Part shown: piece after piece, positions 1 through 8,198 of the stretch
Layout of the letters: each line of letters begins with the position of its first letter
Numbering within the stretch: the first letter of the stretch is position 1
Source: Microbacterium oxydans
GTDB taxonomy: Bacteria; Actinomycetota; Actinomycetes; Actinomycetales; Microbacteriaceae
Reading direction: 5' to 3'
DNA: 57,340 nucleotides
Assembly (NCBI RefSeq): GCF_000956525.1
Contig: NZ_JYIW01000014.1
Span: 1-57,340 of the forward strand
Made by a program: the position numbers and the translations under genes
Notes under the pieces: model-generated
What the model was told of the DNA's origin: nothing
Seen by the model: only the letters and a program-made list of their open reading frames with translations
The model's database searches: none

Positions 1-35
1 GGGGCCGCTCGGCACAGGGAGGAGCGGCAGGGAGG

Positions 36-764
36 TCAGAGCACCTTCGAGAGGAAGTCCTTCAGGCGCTCGTTCTTCGGGGCGCCGAACAGGTCTGCCG
101 GCGCAGCCTCCTCGACGACCACGCCGCCGTCCATGAAGACCGTGCGATCGGACACCTCGCGGGCGAAGCCCATCTCGTGCGTCACGAGCACCATCGTCAT
201 GCCGGCGGAGGCCAGGTCGCGGATGACCTGCAGCACCTCGCCGACCATCTCGGGGTCGAGCGCGCTGGTGGCCTCGTCGAACAGCATGATCTCGGGGTCC
301 ATCGCGAGCGCACGGGCGATCGCCACGCGCTGCTTCTGTCCGCCGGAGAGGGATGCCGGCTTGGCATCCGCCTTCTCCTGCAGCCCGACACGCTCGAGCA
401 GCGACATCGCACGCTCACGCGCCTCCGTCTTCGAGAGCCGGCCGAGCTCGATCGGAGCGAGCGTGATGTTCTCGAGCACGGTCATGTGCGGGAACAGGTT
501 GAAGTGCTGGAAGACCATACCGATGCGCTGGCGCACCTCGTCGAGCTTGACGCTCTTGTCGGTCAGGTCGACACCGTCGATGACGACCTTGCCCGAGGTG
601 GGCTCCTCGAGCTTGTTCAGGCAGCGCAGCAGCGTCGACTTGCCGGAGCCGGAGGGTCCGATGACCGCGACGACCTCGCCGTCGTCCACCGTGAGGTCGA
701 TGCCCTTGAGTACCTGGTTGCTTCCGAACGACTTGTGCAGATCCTGCACGGCGATCTTGCTCAT
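36..764 (-). CDS. Polar amino-acid ABC transporter ATP-binding protein (GlnQ-like)
   Basis: This is the ATPase of an amino-acid importer of the glutamine/histidine type, acting on the inner face of the membrane. The 242-residue protein has Walker A GPSGSGKS at residues 36-43, the signature LSGGQ, Walker B ending [11 protein letters not shown] and the switch histidine in LVTHEMGFA, so it should be active. The length is normal for the family. Its ATG lies inside the stop of the upstream fused binding-protein/permease gene (ATGA overlap), so the two are translationally coupled and make a complete two-gene importer. The family (PAAT) is certain. The substrate cannot be read from the sequence. Confidence 0.95.
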   Translation of the reverse strand: MSKIAVQDLHKSFGSNQVLKGIDLTVDDGEVVAVIGPSGSGKSTLLRCLNKLEEPTSGKVVIDGVDLTDKSVKLDEVRQRIGMVFQHFNLFPHMTVLENITLAPIELGRLSKTEARERAMSLLERVGLQEKADAKPASLSGGQKQRVAIARALAMDPEIMLFDEATSALDPEMVGEVLQVIRDLASAGMTMVLVTHEMGFAREVSDRTVFMDGGVVVEEAAPADLFGAPKNERLKDFLSKVL

Positions 765-2233
765 GCGTTGAACGTCCTCTCCAGGCGGTTCGCGAGCAGC
801 GTCAGCAGCGTGATCACGACGAAGTAGATGATGGCGACGATCGTCAGCACCTGCGCCGACAGGTACGTCGACGCGATGATCTGACGCGAGGCGAACGTGA
901 GCTCCGCGAGACCGATGACGCTGATCAGCGATGTGTCCTTCAGGGTGATGATGCCCTGGTTCACGAACGACGGGATCATGATCCGGAATGCCTGCGGCAG
1001 CACGACCTTCTGCATGGTCTTCCAGTGGCCGAGTCCGAGCGAGCGGGATGCCTCGGCCTGGCCGGGATCGACCGCCTGGATGCCACCACGGATGATCTCG
1101 GTCATGTACGCGCCCGTGTTGAGCGAGAGCGTGATCGCACCGGCCACGAACGGGTTGAACTGCAGGCCGGGGAACAGCTGCGGGATGGCGAAGAACACGA
1201 AGAACGCCTGCACCAGGATCGGGGTGCCGCGGAAGACGTAGACGTAGGCGGTGGCGAGCCAGCGGAACGGCAGGAACTTCGAGATGCGTCCGAAGCCGAA
1301 CACGATGCCCAGGATGAAGGATGCGACGAGCGCGACGAGCGTCGCGAGGATCGTGAGCCAGAGACCGCTCATCAGCGCCGGCCAGTACTTCACCGCGACC
1401 GAGACGATGTCGGTCGGCTGCGCGCTGGTCTCGTCGGCGCTGAGGTAGGTGTCGACGATCGTGTCGTACTCGCCGGAGTCCTGGAGGTTCGCGAGCCCCT
1501 CGTTGAACATCGAGAGCAGTTCGGGGTTCATCCCCTTGTTGACCGCGAAGCCGTACTCGCCGCCGAGCTCGGGCTCACCGACGAGGCGGAAGCCCGACCC
1601 CTGCTGGATGCCGTAGGCCAGCACCGGGAAGTCCTCGAAGTAGCCGACCGCCTGGCCTGCCTTGACGGCATCCACCATGTCGGTCGTGTCGCTGTAGGGG
1701 GTGACGCGGAAGCCGTACTCGTCTTCGTGCTCCTCGGCGAACGTCTGCCCCTGCGTGCCGGTCTTGACCGCGACGGTCTTGCCGTCGAGGTCGTCGAGCG
1801 ACTGGATGTCGCTCGACTCGAGCACACCGAGCTGGATGCCGCTGGTGAAGTACGGGTCGCTGAAGTCGAAGGCCTGCTTGCGCTCGTCGGTGATCGACAT
1901 GCCCGCCATGACGGCGTCGACCTGGTTCGACTGCAGTGCCTGCAGGGCCGCGTCGAATCCGAGCTGACGGATCTCGACCTCGAAACCCTGATCCTTCGCG
2001 ATCGCGCGGAGCAGGTCCATGTCGATGCCGACGAGCTCGCCATCGGCGTTCGTGAACTCGAACGGCGCGAAGGTCGTGTCGGTGCCGATCACGTAGGTCT
2101 CGGTCTCGGCGTTCGCCGCGGTGGCGCCGCCGAGCAGCGCGCCGATGGCGACGAAGACCGTCAACACCGTGGCCGTCGCGGTGCGACCGAGTCGGCGCAG
2201 CCTTCCGGCCGCGGAAGAGGGATTTCGGATCAC
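761..2233 (-). CDS. Fused amino-acid ABC substrate-binding protein and permease
   Basis: A single 490-residue chain carries both the extracytoplasmic ligand-binding domain and the membrane permease of a polar amino-acid importer. A signal sequence ends near ANA at about residue 42. Residues ~45-270 are a SBP_bac_3 domain with the typical start [14 protein letters not shown] and the segment [18 protein letters not shown]. Residues ~285-490 are a HisM/GlnP-type permease with the conserved [19 protein letters not shown] loop that docks the ATPase. The start is a GTG preceded by GAGGAG. The fusion tethers the receptor to the pore, an arrangement known in this family in some Gram-positive bacteria. 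The stop overlaps the ATPase start. Confidence 0.95.
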   Translation of the reverse strand: MIRNPSSAAGRLRRLGRTATATVLTVFVAIGALLGGATAANAETETYVIGTDTTFAPFEFTNADGELVGIDMDLLRAIAKDQGFEVEIRQLGFDAALQALQSNQVDAVMAGMSITDERKQAFDFSDPYFTSGIQLGVLESSDIQSLDDLDGKTVAVKTGTQGQTFAEEHEDEYGFRVTPYSDTTDMVDAVKAGQAVGYFEDFPVLAYGIQQGSGFRLVGEPELGGEYGFAVNKGMNPELLSMFNEGLANLQDSGEYDTIVDTYLSADETSAQPTDIVSVAVKYWPALMSGLWLTILATLVALVASFILGIVFGFGRISKFLPFRWLATAYVYVFRGTPILVQAFFVFFAIPQLFPGLQFNPFVAGAITLSLNTGAYMTEIIRGGIQAVDPGQAEASRSLGLGHWKTMQKVVLPQAFRIMIPSFVNQGIITLKDTSLISVIGLAELTFASRQIIASTYLSAQVLTIVAIIYFVVITLLTLLANRLERTFNA

Positions 2234-2355
2234 GACGGATGCTCCTCGATCGGCGGTGACGACCGGACGGGCGCCGAGAAACCACCCTAGTCAACACTTG
2301 GACCCGGTCCGGAATGCCGGATGCCACCGCCGCCGGCGCCGCGCGCACCGTTCGG

Positions 2356-2889
2356 CTAGAGCGTGATCCAGTAGCGCCGCACCATCGGGTGGCCCATCTC
2401 GGACCTTTCGCGGACGTCCTGCAGCACGCCACCGGCGCCCTCGATCGTGCGCGCCGACCCGACGTTGTCGTCGTCGCACGTCACGAGCACGCGGTCGAGA
2501 CCGATCTCACGTGCGCGGTCGAGGGCGAGAGCGAGCCCTGCGGATGCGTACCCCTGACGGCGTCGCGATACCCGGACCGCGTAGCCGATGTGCCCGCCCA
2601 CCTCGCGCAGATAGTCGTTCAGCGCGTGCCGGAACGAGAGGAAGCCGACGACCTCGCCCTCGTCGACGATCCAGTACAGGTCGTTGTGGACTCGTCCCTC
2701 CGGCGGTGCGACGGTCGTGTCCGCGATCGTGATGGACTCGGCGACGAGCGCCTCGAGCGTCGCCCGGTCCGGGGTCACCGGTGCCGTGAGCCCTGATCCG
2801 TCGATGTGTCCGTCACCGAACTCGGCGACGGCGGATGCCCAGCTGTCGAAGAGGGCGGGGGTCGGGCGCACGAGTTCCGTCGTCATCAC
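2356..2889 (-). CDS. GNAT family N-acetyltransferase
   Basis: This 177-residue protein has the GNAT fold. An N-terminal segment leads into beta strands with VVGFLSFRHALND, then the acetyl-CoA-binding motif A as VRVSRRRQGYASAGLALALDRAREIG, and a C-terminal half with CDDDNVGSARTIEGAGGVL. The R/Q-x-x-G-x-G/A loop is present as RRQGYA. Such proteins transfer acetyl from acetyl-CoA to amines on small molecules or proteins. The acceptor is unknown. A GTG at 2889 and an ATG at 2886 are both possible starts. It stands alone on the minus strand upstream of the amino-acid importer. Confidence 0.85.
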   Translation of the reverse strand: MMTTELVRPTPALFDSWASAVAEFGDGHIDGSGLTAPVTPDRATLEALVAESITIADTTVAPPEGRVHNDLYWIVDEGEVVGFLSFRHALNDYLREVGGHIGYAVRVSRRRQGYASAGLALALDRAREIGLDRVLVTCDDDNVGSARTIEGAGGVLQDVRERSEMGHPMVRRYWITL

Positions 2890-2928
2890 CCGATGACATC
2901 ATGCGGACGCCGGACACGCAAAACGCGA

Positions 2929-3165
2929 TCATCGGCCCCGCAGCAGCGCGGATATCGAGATGTCCTCGTCGATGCGGTGCCAGCGGATGCCTTCGCCCTC
3001 CCCGATCAAGCGCCAGTCCAGGCGCTCCGCCGCGCTCGCGTTCGCGAGCCGAGGGAACCACCCGAGAGGAACGCTGATCGTGCGACCGTCCTTGATCCGA
3101 ACGTGCAGTTCCTGATCGTCGATCTCGATCCCGACGGCGAGCGCAGCATCAATGGAAGTGCTCAT
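2929..3165 (-). CDS. DUF2442 domain protein
   Basis: This 78-residue protein matches the DUF2442 pattern, with a short beta-rich start and then the hallmark DGRTISVPLGWFPRLANA and a closing GEGIRWHRIDEDISISALL. DUF2442 genes are commonly found directly downstream of DUF4160 genes, in a layout like small toxin-antitoxin pairs. The function is not established. Here the gene begins inside the end of a decayed DUF4160 remnant (17-bp overlap), so the pair arrangement is kept although the partner is broken. Assignment to the family is good. Any toxin-antitoxin role is inference. Confidence 0.8.
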   Translation of the reverse strand: MSTSIDAALAVGIEIDDQELHVRIKDGRTISVPLGWFPRLANASAAERLDWRLIGEGEGIRWHRIDEDISISALLRGR

Positions 3166-3262
3166 TCCACGCCTCCTCGATCAGTTCGCGTCGCTGCTCG
3201 ACGATACGCTGCAGCAGCCGCAGCTCACGGTCTCCGAACCGCGAGCTCGCGGCAGATTCTAC
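3149..3262 (-). pseudogene. Truncated DUF4160 remnant (C-terminal end only)
   Basis: About 37 codons on the minus strand encode a tail resembling the DUF4160 C-terminus. The key residues are RELRLLQRIVEQRRELIEEA followed by WNEHF and a stop at 3149-3151. Full DUF4160 proteins are roughly 80-95 residues and begin with a glycine/phenylalanine-rich region. That part is absent, because only about 95 bp separate this tail from the next gene and much of that is a terminator hairpin. No start codon with a ribosome site is seen. I read this as a gene that lost its front half while its DUF2442 partner survived. Confidence 0.65.
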
Positions 3263-3270
3263 CGAGGCTA

Positions 3271-3306
3271 CGCATCTCGCCCGGCGGTGGCGCCGGGCGA
3301 GATGCG
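3271..3306 (-). terminator. Strong hairpin terminator behind the MFS exporter
   Basis: A perfect 16-bp inverted repeat (3271-3286 with 3291-3306) with a four-base loop GTGG lies 52 bases past the stop of the exporter gene. The arms are GC-rich. There is no long T tract, as is common in actinomycetes. It separates the padR-exporter operon from the DUF4160 remnant. Confidence 0.75.
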
Positions 3307-3357
3307 ATGTGCCGCGTTGCTGTGGATATCCCGGATCCACCGACGGTCTGTGCAGGA

Positions 3358-4902
3358 CTACGCAGCCGGGGCGGCGGACGCCTCGGCCGCGGGCGCCGCC
3401 TGCTTCGGAGCTCCGCGCAGGAACAGCGAGGCGATGAGGCCGATCACGATCACACTGGCCGGCAGCAGGATGGCCTGCGACATCGCCGCCGAGAAGCCGT
3501 CGGCGACGGCCGCCGGCAGCGAGCCTCCGGAGCCGATCGAGCCTGCGGCATCGTCCATGCCAGGCAGGTTGGCTTCGAGGCGCGCCTGCATGAACGTCGC
3601 GATCGACGCGGACCCGACCACTGACCCGATGGTCCGCGTGGTGTTGTAGATGCCGGCGCCGGCACCGGCCTGGCGCATCGGGAGCATCCGGGTCGCGGTG
3701 GTCGCGAGCGGTCCCCACATGCCGGCGCTGCCGATGCCGAGGAGTGCGGACGGGAAGAGGAACATCCAGATCTCGCTGTCCATGTTCACCAGCGACGAGT
3801 ACCAGAGCAGCGCGGCCGAGAAGAGGACCAGGCCCGGGATGAGGATGAGCCGCGGATCGGTGCGATCGAGGATCTTCCCCGCGAGCGGTGCGAGCACTCC
3901 CGAGAACACGGCCATCGGGATCATCAACAGTGCGGCCTGCGTCGGCGTGAGCCCGCGCGCGATCTGCAGGAAGAACATCAACGGCAGCGACATGCTCGTC
4001 ACGGCGAAGCCGACCGTGGCGATCGCGATGTTCGCGCCGGAGAAGTTGCGGTCGCGGAACAGCTCGAGCGGCACGAGTGCCTCGCTCTTCGTCTTCCACT
4101 GCTGCAGGATGAAGACCGCGAGCAGGACGATGCCGGCGATGATCAGGCCCCAGACCGAGATCGGACCCCAGATGACGCCCCAGTCGTACTTCTCGCCCTC
4201 CTGCAGCCCGAAGACCACGAGGAAGATCGCGGCAGCGCTGAGCACGACGCCGAGGATGTCGAAGCGGTGCGGATGCGTCTGGAGCTTCGGAACGAGGATC
4301 CACGCCGCGACGAAGGCGATCACGCCGACGGGAAGGTTGACGAAGAAGATCCACTCCCAGCCGAGGCCGTCGACCAGCACGCCACCGAGCAGCGGGCCGA
4401 CCAGGGTGGCGACGCCGGCCGTGGCACCCCAGAGGCCCATGGCGGCTCCTCGTCGGTTCGGCGGGAACGTCCGCGTGATGACGGCCATGGTCTGCGGCGT
4501 CATGAACGCCGCGCCGAGGCCCTGCACTGCACGTGCAGCGATCAGGCCCTCGAGCGAGCTCGACAGCCCGCACCAGAGCGATGCGAGCGTGAAGATCGCG
4601 AGGCCGATGAGGTAGATGTTCTTCGGTCCGAAGCGGTCACCGAGTCGTCCCGTGATCAGCAGCGGCACGGCGTAGGTGAGCAGGTACGCGCTCGTGACCC
4701 ACACGACGTTGTCGAGGTTGTTCGTGTTCGGGTCGAGTGCGGCCTTGATCGCCGGATTCGCGACCGAGACGATCGTGGTGTCGACGAGGATCATGAAGAA
4801 GCCGATGACGAGCGCCCACAGGGCGGGCCATGGGCTGGCGGGGCGGTGCCCCGGTGCGAAGGTTCCCGTATCGGGTCCCGTCGCCTGGCGTGATTCGGTC
4901 AT
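3358..4902 (-). CDS. MFS drug exporter, DHA2 (EmrB/QacA) type
   Basis: This 514-residue membrane protein has about 14 predicted transmembrane segments, the DHA2 size class. Recognisable motifs are the motif C-like stretch GLGAAFMTPQTMAVITRTFPPNRRGAAMGLWG and the antiporter region ATAGVATLVGPLLGGVLVDG, followed by WEWIFFVNLPVGV, which is typical of EmrB/QacA exporters. Such proteins use the proton gradient to expel lipophilic drugs or other small molecules. It is translationally coupled (ATGA) to the upstream PadR regulator, so export is probably induced when the regulator binds its ligand. The substrate is unknown. Confidence 0.92.
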   Translation of the reverse strand: MTESRQATGPDTGTFAPGHRPASPWPALWALVIGFFMILVDTTIVSVANPAIKAALDPNTNNLDNVVWVTSAYLLTYAVPLLITGRLGDRFGPKNIYLIGLAIFTLASLWCGLSSSLEGLIAARAVQGLGAAFMTPQTMAVITRTFPPNRRGAAMGLWGATAGVATLVGPLLGGVLVDGLGWEWIFFVNLPVGVIAFVAAWILVPKLQTHPHRFDILGVVLSAAAIFLVVFGLQEGEKYDWGVIWGPISVWGLIIAGIVLLAVFILQQWKTKSEALVPLELFRDRNFSGANIAIATVGFAVTSMSLPLMFFLQIARGLTPTQAALLMIPMAVFSGVLAPLAGKILDRTDPRLILIPGLVLFSAALLWYSSLVNMDSEIWMFLFPSALLGIGSAGMWGPLATTATRMLPMRQAGAGAGIYNTTRTIGSVVGSASIATFMQARLEANLPGMDDAAGSIGSGGSLPAAVADGFSAAMSQAILLPASVIVIGLIASLFLRGAPKQAAPAAEASAAPAA

Positions 4903-5522
4903 AGCTGTGCAGCCTTTCGCTGAGCGAGATAGCGGTCTGAATCGGGGAACGCCGACGGCCCCCAGGGGAGGTCGTCGCCGTCGAGTCTGGTGAGGAACGC
5001 GTCGAGCCAGCGCAGCTCGGCTTCGAGCAGCACCTCCTGGCGCTCGACCTCGACGAGCACCTGGGCCGGAACGCCCTTGGCGTACGCCTCGGCGAGTCCG
5101 TCGCGGTGCGCCGTGTGCTCCTCGACGAGCGCGGTCCGGCGGTCGCCGAGCAGCTCCACCACATCGTCGCGTTCGAGGTTGTGCGCCTCGGCGAGCGCGA
5201 TGCGGAAATCGGTCGGGCGATCGACGCGGGGCAGTTCGCGCTGCACCCAGGCGATGACAGCGCTGCGTCCGGCATCCGTCAGCGTGTACGTGGTGCGCTC
5301 CGGGCGATTGCCGTCGCGGTCGATGCCCACCTCATCGATGAGTCCTGTCTTCTGGAGCCGCGACACCGTGTGATAGAGCGTGCCGTTCGTGATCGTGAGC
5401 AGTCGATCGTCGTCTCGCACGCGCAGCAGCCGCACCATCTCGTACGGGTGCATGTCGCCCTCGCGCAGCAGTGCGAGCACCATCACGCCCATCGGCGTCA
5501 GCGAATCGATCGGGTCTTTCAT
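4899..5522 (-). CDS. PadR family transcriptional regulator
   Basis: This 207-residue regulator has the PadR winged-helix domain at residues ~10-85 (MVLALLREGDMHPYEMVRLL and NGTLYHTVSRLQKTGLI) and a long alpha-helical C-terminal dimerisation domain (PadR C, subfamily with Vir-like tail). An ATG at 5522 is preferred to the GTG at 5525 because GGAG lies six bases before it. It forms a two-gene operon with the MFS exporter it probably represses. A perfect 16-bp palindrome overlaps the predicted -10 box upstream and is the likely operator for autoregulation. Confidence 0.9.
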   Translation of the reverse strand: MKDPIDSLTPMGVMVLALLREGDMHPYEMVRLLRVRDDDRLLTITNGTLYHTVSRLQKTGLIDEVGIDRDGNRPERTTYTLTDAGRSAVIAWVQRELPRVDRPTDFRIALAEAHNLERDDVVELLGDRRTALVEEHTAHRDGLAEAYAKGVPAQVLVEVERQEVLLEAELRWLDAFLTRLDGDDLPWGPSAFPDSDRYLAQRKAAQL

Positions 5523-5540
5523 CACCTACTCCATCCCAAC

Positions 5541-5581
5541 TAGTCCACGTGGACTATACGCCTGTTCCGGCATCCGATCAA
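5541..5581 (-). promoter_or_regulatory. padR promoter with perfect palindromic operator
   Basis: On the minus strand there is a -35 TTGATC (5581-5576), a 17-bp spacer and a -10 TATAGT (5558-5553). The 16-bp perfect palindrome TAGTCCACGTGGACTA (5541-5556) overlaps the -10 box and the start point. A repressor bound there would block RNA polymerase directly. PadR as the binder is inferred from position. Confidence 0.7.
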
Positions 5582-5644
5582 GCGATCCGGCTGACGGATT
5601 CGGCCGGCCATGACGCACAGCCACGGCCGCAGCCGGATCACCGG

Positions 5645-5650
5645 GATAAT
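5645..5650 (+). promoter_or_regulatory. -10 box for leaderless purC
   Basis: GATAAT ends six bases before the GTG start of purC, so transcription should begin at or next to the start codon. No ribosome-binding site precedes the GTG. This supports the GTG at 5657 as the true start. Confidence 0.55.
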
Positions 5651-5656
5651 GGGCGG

Positions 5657-6535
5657 GTGAGCACACCTTCAGAAGGATCAGCACAGAGCGTCCCTGGCTG
5701 GCGGCACATCTACTCGGGCAAGGTCCGCGACCTGTACGCCTCGGAGGATCCCGGCGACACCCGCATCCTCGTCGTCGCGAGCGACCGGGTCAGCGCGTTC
5801 GACTTCGTGCTCTCCCCCGGCATCCCGGAGAAGGGCGCCCTGCTCACCGCTCTCAGCCGGTGGTGGTTCGCACAGCTCGACGACGTGCCCAACCACCTCG
5901 CCGATGGCGACATCCCGGCGTTCGTCGAAGACCGCGCCATGCTCGCGCAGTCGCTCGAGATGCTGCCGATCGAGTGCGTGGTCCGTGGATACATCACGGG
6001 ATCCGGCTGGGCCGAGTACCAGGAGCACGGCACCGTCTGCGGCATCCCGCTCCCCGCCGGCCTGCAGGATGGCGACCGCCTGCCCGAGCCGCTGTTCACC
6101 CCCGCCTACAAGGCGCCGATGGGCGAGCACGACGAGAACATCACCTTCGAGCAGACGGTCGAGCTCGTCGGGGCCGAGCGGGCGGCGGAGCTGCGTGCAG
6201 CCTCCCTCTCGATCTACGCCCGCGCCGCAGCGATCGCCGAGGAGCACGGCCTGATCCTCGCCGACACGAAGTTCGAGTTCGGAACCGATTCGGACGGCAC
6301 GTTGCGCCTCGCCGACGAGGTGCTCACCAGTGACTCGTCACGGTACTGGGATGCCGAGGCGTGGCGCACCGGCACGACGCCGCGGGAGCGGATGGCGAGC
6401 TTCGACAAGCAGATCGTGCGCGACTGGCTCGCCGCGAACTGGGACAAGCAGGGCGAGCCGCCGCTGCTCCCCGACGACATCGTCGGGCGCACCGCCGACC
6501 GCTACCGCGAGCTGCTCGGACGCCTCGGGGTCTGA
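5657..6535 (+). CDS. purC: Phosphoribosylaminoimidazole-succinocarboxamide synthase
   Basis: SAICAR synthetase joins aspartate to CAIR with ATP in de novo purine synthesis. The 292-residue protein starts with GWRHIYSGKVRDLY, the nucleotide-binding KVRDLY motif. It carries VASDRVSAFDFVL, the substrate region IECVVRGYITGSGWAEYQ and the C-terminal DEVLTSDSSRYW with FDKQIVRDWL. The length suits the actinobacterial and yeast-like longer form. The GTG start is chosen because residues upstream of it are not conserved and a -10 box lies just before it. It is monocistronic here. purS and purQ are 17 kb away. Confidence 0.96.
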   Translation: MSTPSEGSAQSVPGWRHIYSGKVRDLYASEDPGDTRILVVASDRVSAFDFVLSPGIPEKGALLTALSRWWFAQLDDVPNHLADGDIPAFVEDRAMLAQSLEMLPIECVVRGYITGSGWAEYQEHGTVCGIPLPAGLQDGDRLPEPLFTPAYKAPMGEHDENITFEQTVELVGAERAAELRAASLSIYARAAAIAEEHGLILADTKFEFGTDSDGTLRLADEVLTSDSSRYWDAEAWRTGTTPRERMASFDKQIVRDWLAANWDKQGEPPLLPDDIVGRTADRYRELLGRLGV

Positions 6536-6593
6536 GTCCGCGGCATCCGCCCTCCTTCGGCGCGCGCCCGCCCCTGCGGCGCCCGCCCGCCCC

Positions 6594-6677
6594 TGCGACG
6601 TGCAGGAGGATCGGCGGGATGCAGGAGGAATCGCCACCGAACCGTCCTGCAGTCCGCCAGTTCTCCTGCACGTCGCA
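6594..6677. repeat. Long imperfect inverted repeat downstream of purC
   Basis: Perfect 15-bp arms (6594-6608 and 6663-6677, TGCGACGTGCAGGAG and its complement) enclose two further matching pairs (6613-6617 with 6654-6658, 6621-6626 with 6645-6650). Together they can form an 84-base hairpin with an 18-base loop. It lies between purC and the uracil permease, so it may end purC transcription or be a REP-like element. The rest of the 246-base gap holds no gene that I can see. Confidence 0.6.
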
Positions 6678-6781
6678 CCGCATGGTGCGCGAGACCCCCG
6701 AGGGGCACCCAGGGAACACTCAGGAATCGGTAGGGTTGCTCCAGCACTCCCCTCTCCCTCCCCCGAACCTGAGGAGCCCGC

Positions 6782-8110
6782 ATGCCCCCGTGGAAGCTGC
6801 ATGGAAACGGCCGCACCGTCGAACCCGGCGCCGTCGTCCGCCCCGATGAGCGCCTGAACTGGCCCGCGACGATCGCGATCGGGCTCCAGCACGTCGTCGC
6901 CATGTTCGGCGCGACATTCCTCGTGCCGATCATCACCGGATTCCCCGTCGCCACCACGCTGCTCTTCAGCGGCGTCGGGACGATCCTGTTCCTGCTCGTG
7001 ACCCGCAACAAGCTCCCGAGCTACCTCGGCTCATCGTTCGCGTTCATCGCCCCGGTCACCGCGGCGACCGCATCCGCGAACATGGGCACCGCCCTCGCCG
7101 GCATCGTCGCGGTCGGCGTGCTGCTGGCGATCATCGGCGTCGTCGTGCACACGGTCGGTGTCAAGTGGGTCGACCGCTTCCTGCCACCGGTCCTCGCCGG
7201 CACGATCGTCGCCCTGATCGGGTTCAACCTGGCGGGCGCTGCACACAACAACTACGCCGCGGCCCCCGTGACCGCGACCTTCACGCTCGCGATCACGATC
7301 CTCTTCGCCGTCGTGTTCCGCGGCTTCCTCGGGCGCATCTCGATCTTCCTCGGCGTCATCGCCGGATACATCTTCGCGGCGTTCCGCGGGGAGTTGAACT
7401 TCGAGGCCGTCGAGAAGGCCGATTGGGTCGGCCTCCCCACGTTCACGTTCCCGAACTTCACCGAGCCGGGGACCCTGACTGCGCTCGCGATGTTCCTCCC
7501 GGTGGTCCTGGTGCTGATCGCCGAGAACGTGGGGCATGTGCGCGGCGTCGCGACCATGACCGGCGACGGAACCGTGAATGAGCAGACGGGCAAGGCGCTG
7601 ATCGCGGACGGCGTCTCGACGACGCTGGCCGGCTTCTTCGGTGGCTCCGGCACCACGACCTACGGCGAGAACATCGGCGTGATGGCCTCGACGCGCGTGT
7701 ACTCCACCGCCGCGTACTGGGTGGCCGGTGCGGCGGCGATCCTGCTCAGCCTCTCCCCGAAGTTCGGTGAGGTCATCAACTCCGTGCCGGCCGGCGTGCT
7801 GGGCGGCGTGACCACTGCGCTGTACGGTCTGATCGGCGTCATCGGCATCAAGATCTGGGTCGACAACCGTGTCGACTTCTCGCGCCCGGTCAACCAGTAC
7901 ACGGCAGCCGTCGCGCTGATCATGTCGGTCGGCGGGTTCATGATCAAGGACGAGGCGTCCGGGTTCGAGCTCGGCGGCATCGTCATCGCGACCGTGGCAG
8001 CGATCCTGATCTACCACGTGGGCAACCTGATCGCCCGTGCCCGCAAGACCGGCGCAGACGACCCGAAGCCACTCGAGGCGGTTGGCCCGCTCGGCGGCGA
8101 CCCCGCCTGA
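6782..8110 (+). CDS. uraA: Uracil permease, NCS2 family
   Basis: This 442-residue membrane protein has about 14 transmembrane segments and imports uracil with protons. The N-terminal segment ends in IAIGLQHVVAMFGATFLVPIITG, the usual opening of UraA/PyrP proteins. The signature stretch GSGTTTYGENIGVMASTRVYS contains the uracil-type ENIGV motif, and the substrate-binding glutamate in VLIAENVGHVR is present. GAGGAG stands eight bases before the ATG at 6782. It ends facing the biotin carboxylase gene, with a two-way hairpin between them. Confidence 0.93.
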   Translation: MPPWKLHGNGRTVEPGAVVRPDERLNWPATIAIGLQHVVAMFGATFLVPIITGFPVATTLLFSGVGTILFLLVTRNKLPSYLGSSFAFIAPVTAATASANMGTALAGIVAVGVLLAIIGVVVHTVGVKWVDRFLPPVLAGTIVALIGFNLAGAAHNNYAAAPVTATFTLAITILFAVVFRGFLGRISIFLGVIAGYIFAAFRGELNFEAVEKADWVGLPTFTFPNFTEPGTLTALAMFLPVVLVLIAENVGHVRGVATMTGDGTVNEQTGKALIADGVSTTLAGFFGGSGTTTYGENIGVMASTRVYSTAAYWVAGAAAILLSLSPKFGEVINSVPAGVLGGVTTALYGLIGVIGIKIWVDNRVDFSRPVNQYTAAVALIMSVGGFMIKDEASGFELGGIVIATVAAILIYHVGNLIARARKTGADDPKPLEAVGPLGGDPA

Positions 8111-8113
8111 TCC

Positions 8114-8167
8114 GAAGCGGCCGTTCGCGGCACCTCCTCCGCGGGAGGGGTCGCGAATGGCCGCTTC
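8114..8167. terminator. Bidirectional hairpin between convergent genes
   Basis: A 16-bp stem (8114-8129 with 8152-8167, one G-T pair) flanks a loop that itself contains a small GC stem. It sits between the ends of the uracil permease (plus) and the biotin carboxylase (minus) and can serve both. Confidence 0.7.
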
Positions 8168-8198
8168 AGCCACGCAGCACACGGCGTGTCGTGACACC

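Noticed and set aside
7031..8197. Long minus-strand frame opposite the uracil permease
   Set aside because: Translation is low-complexity (Arg/Asp/His/Glu-rich) with no motif, while the plus strand encodes a clear NCS2 permease.
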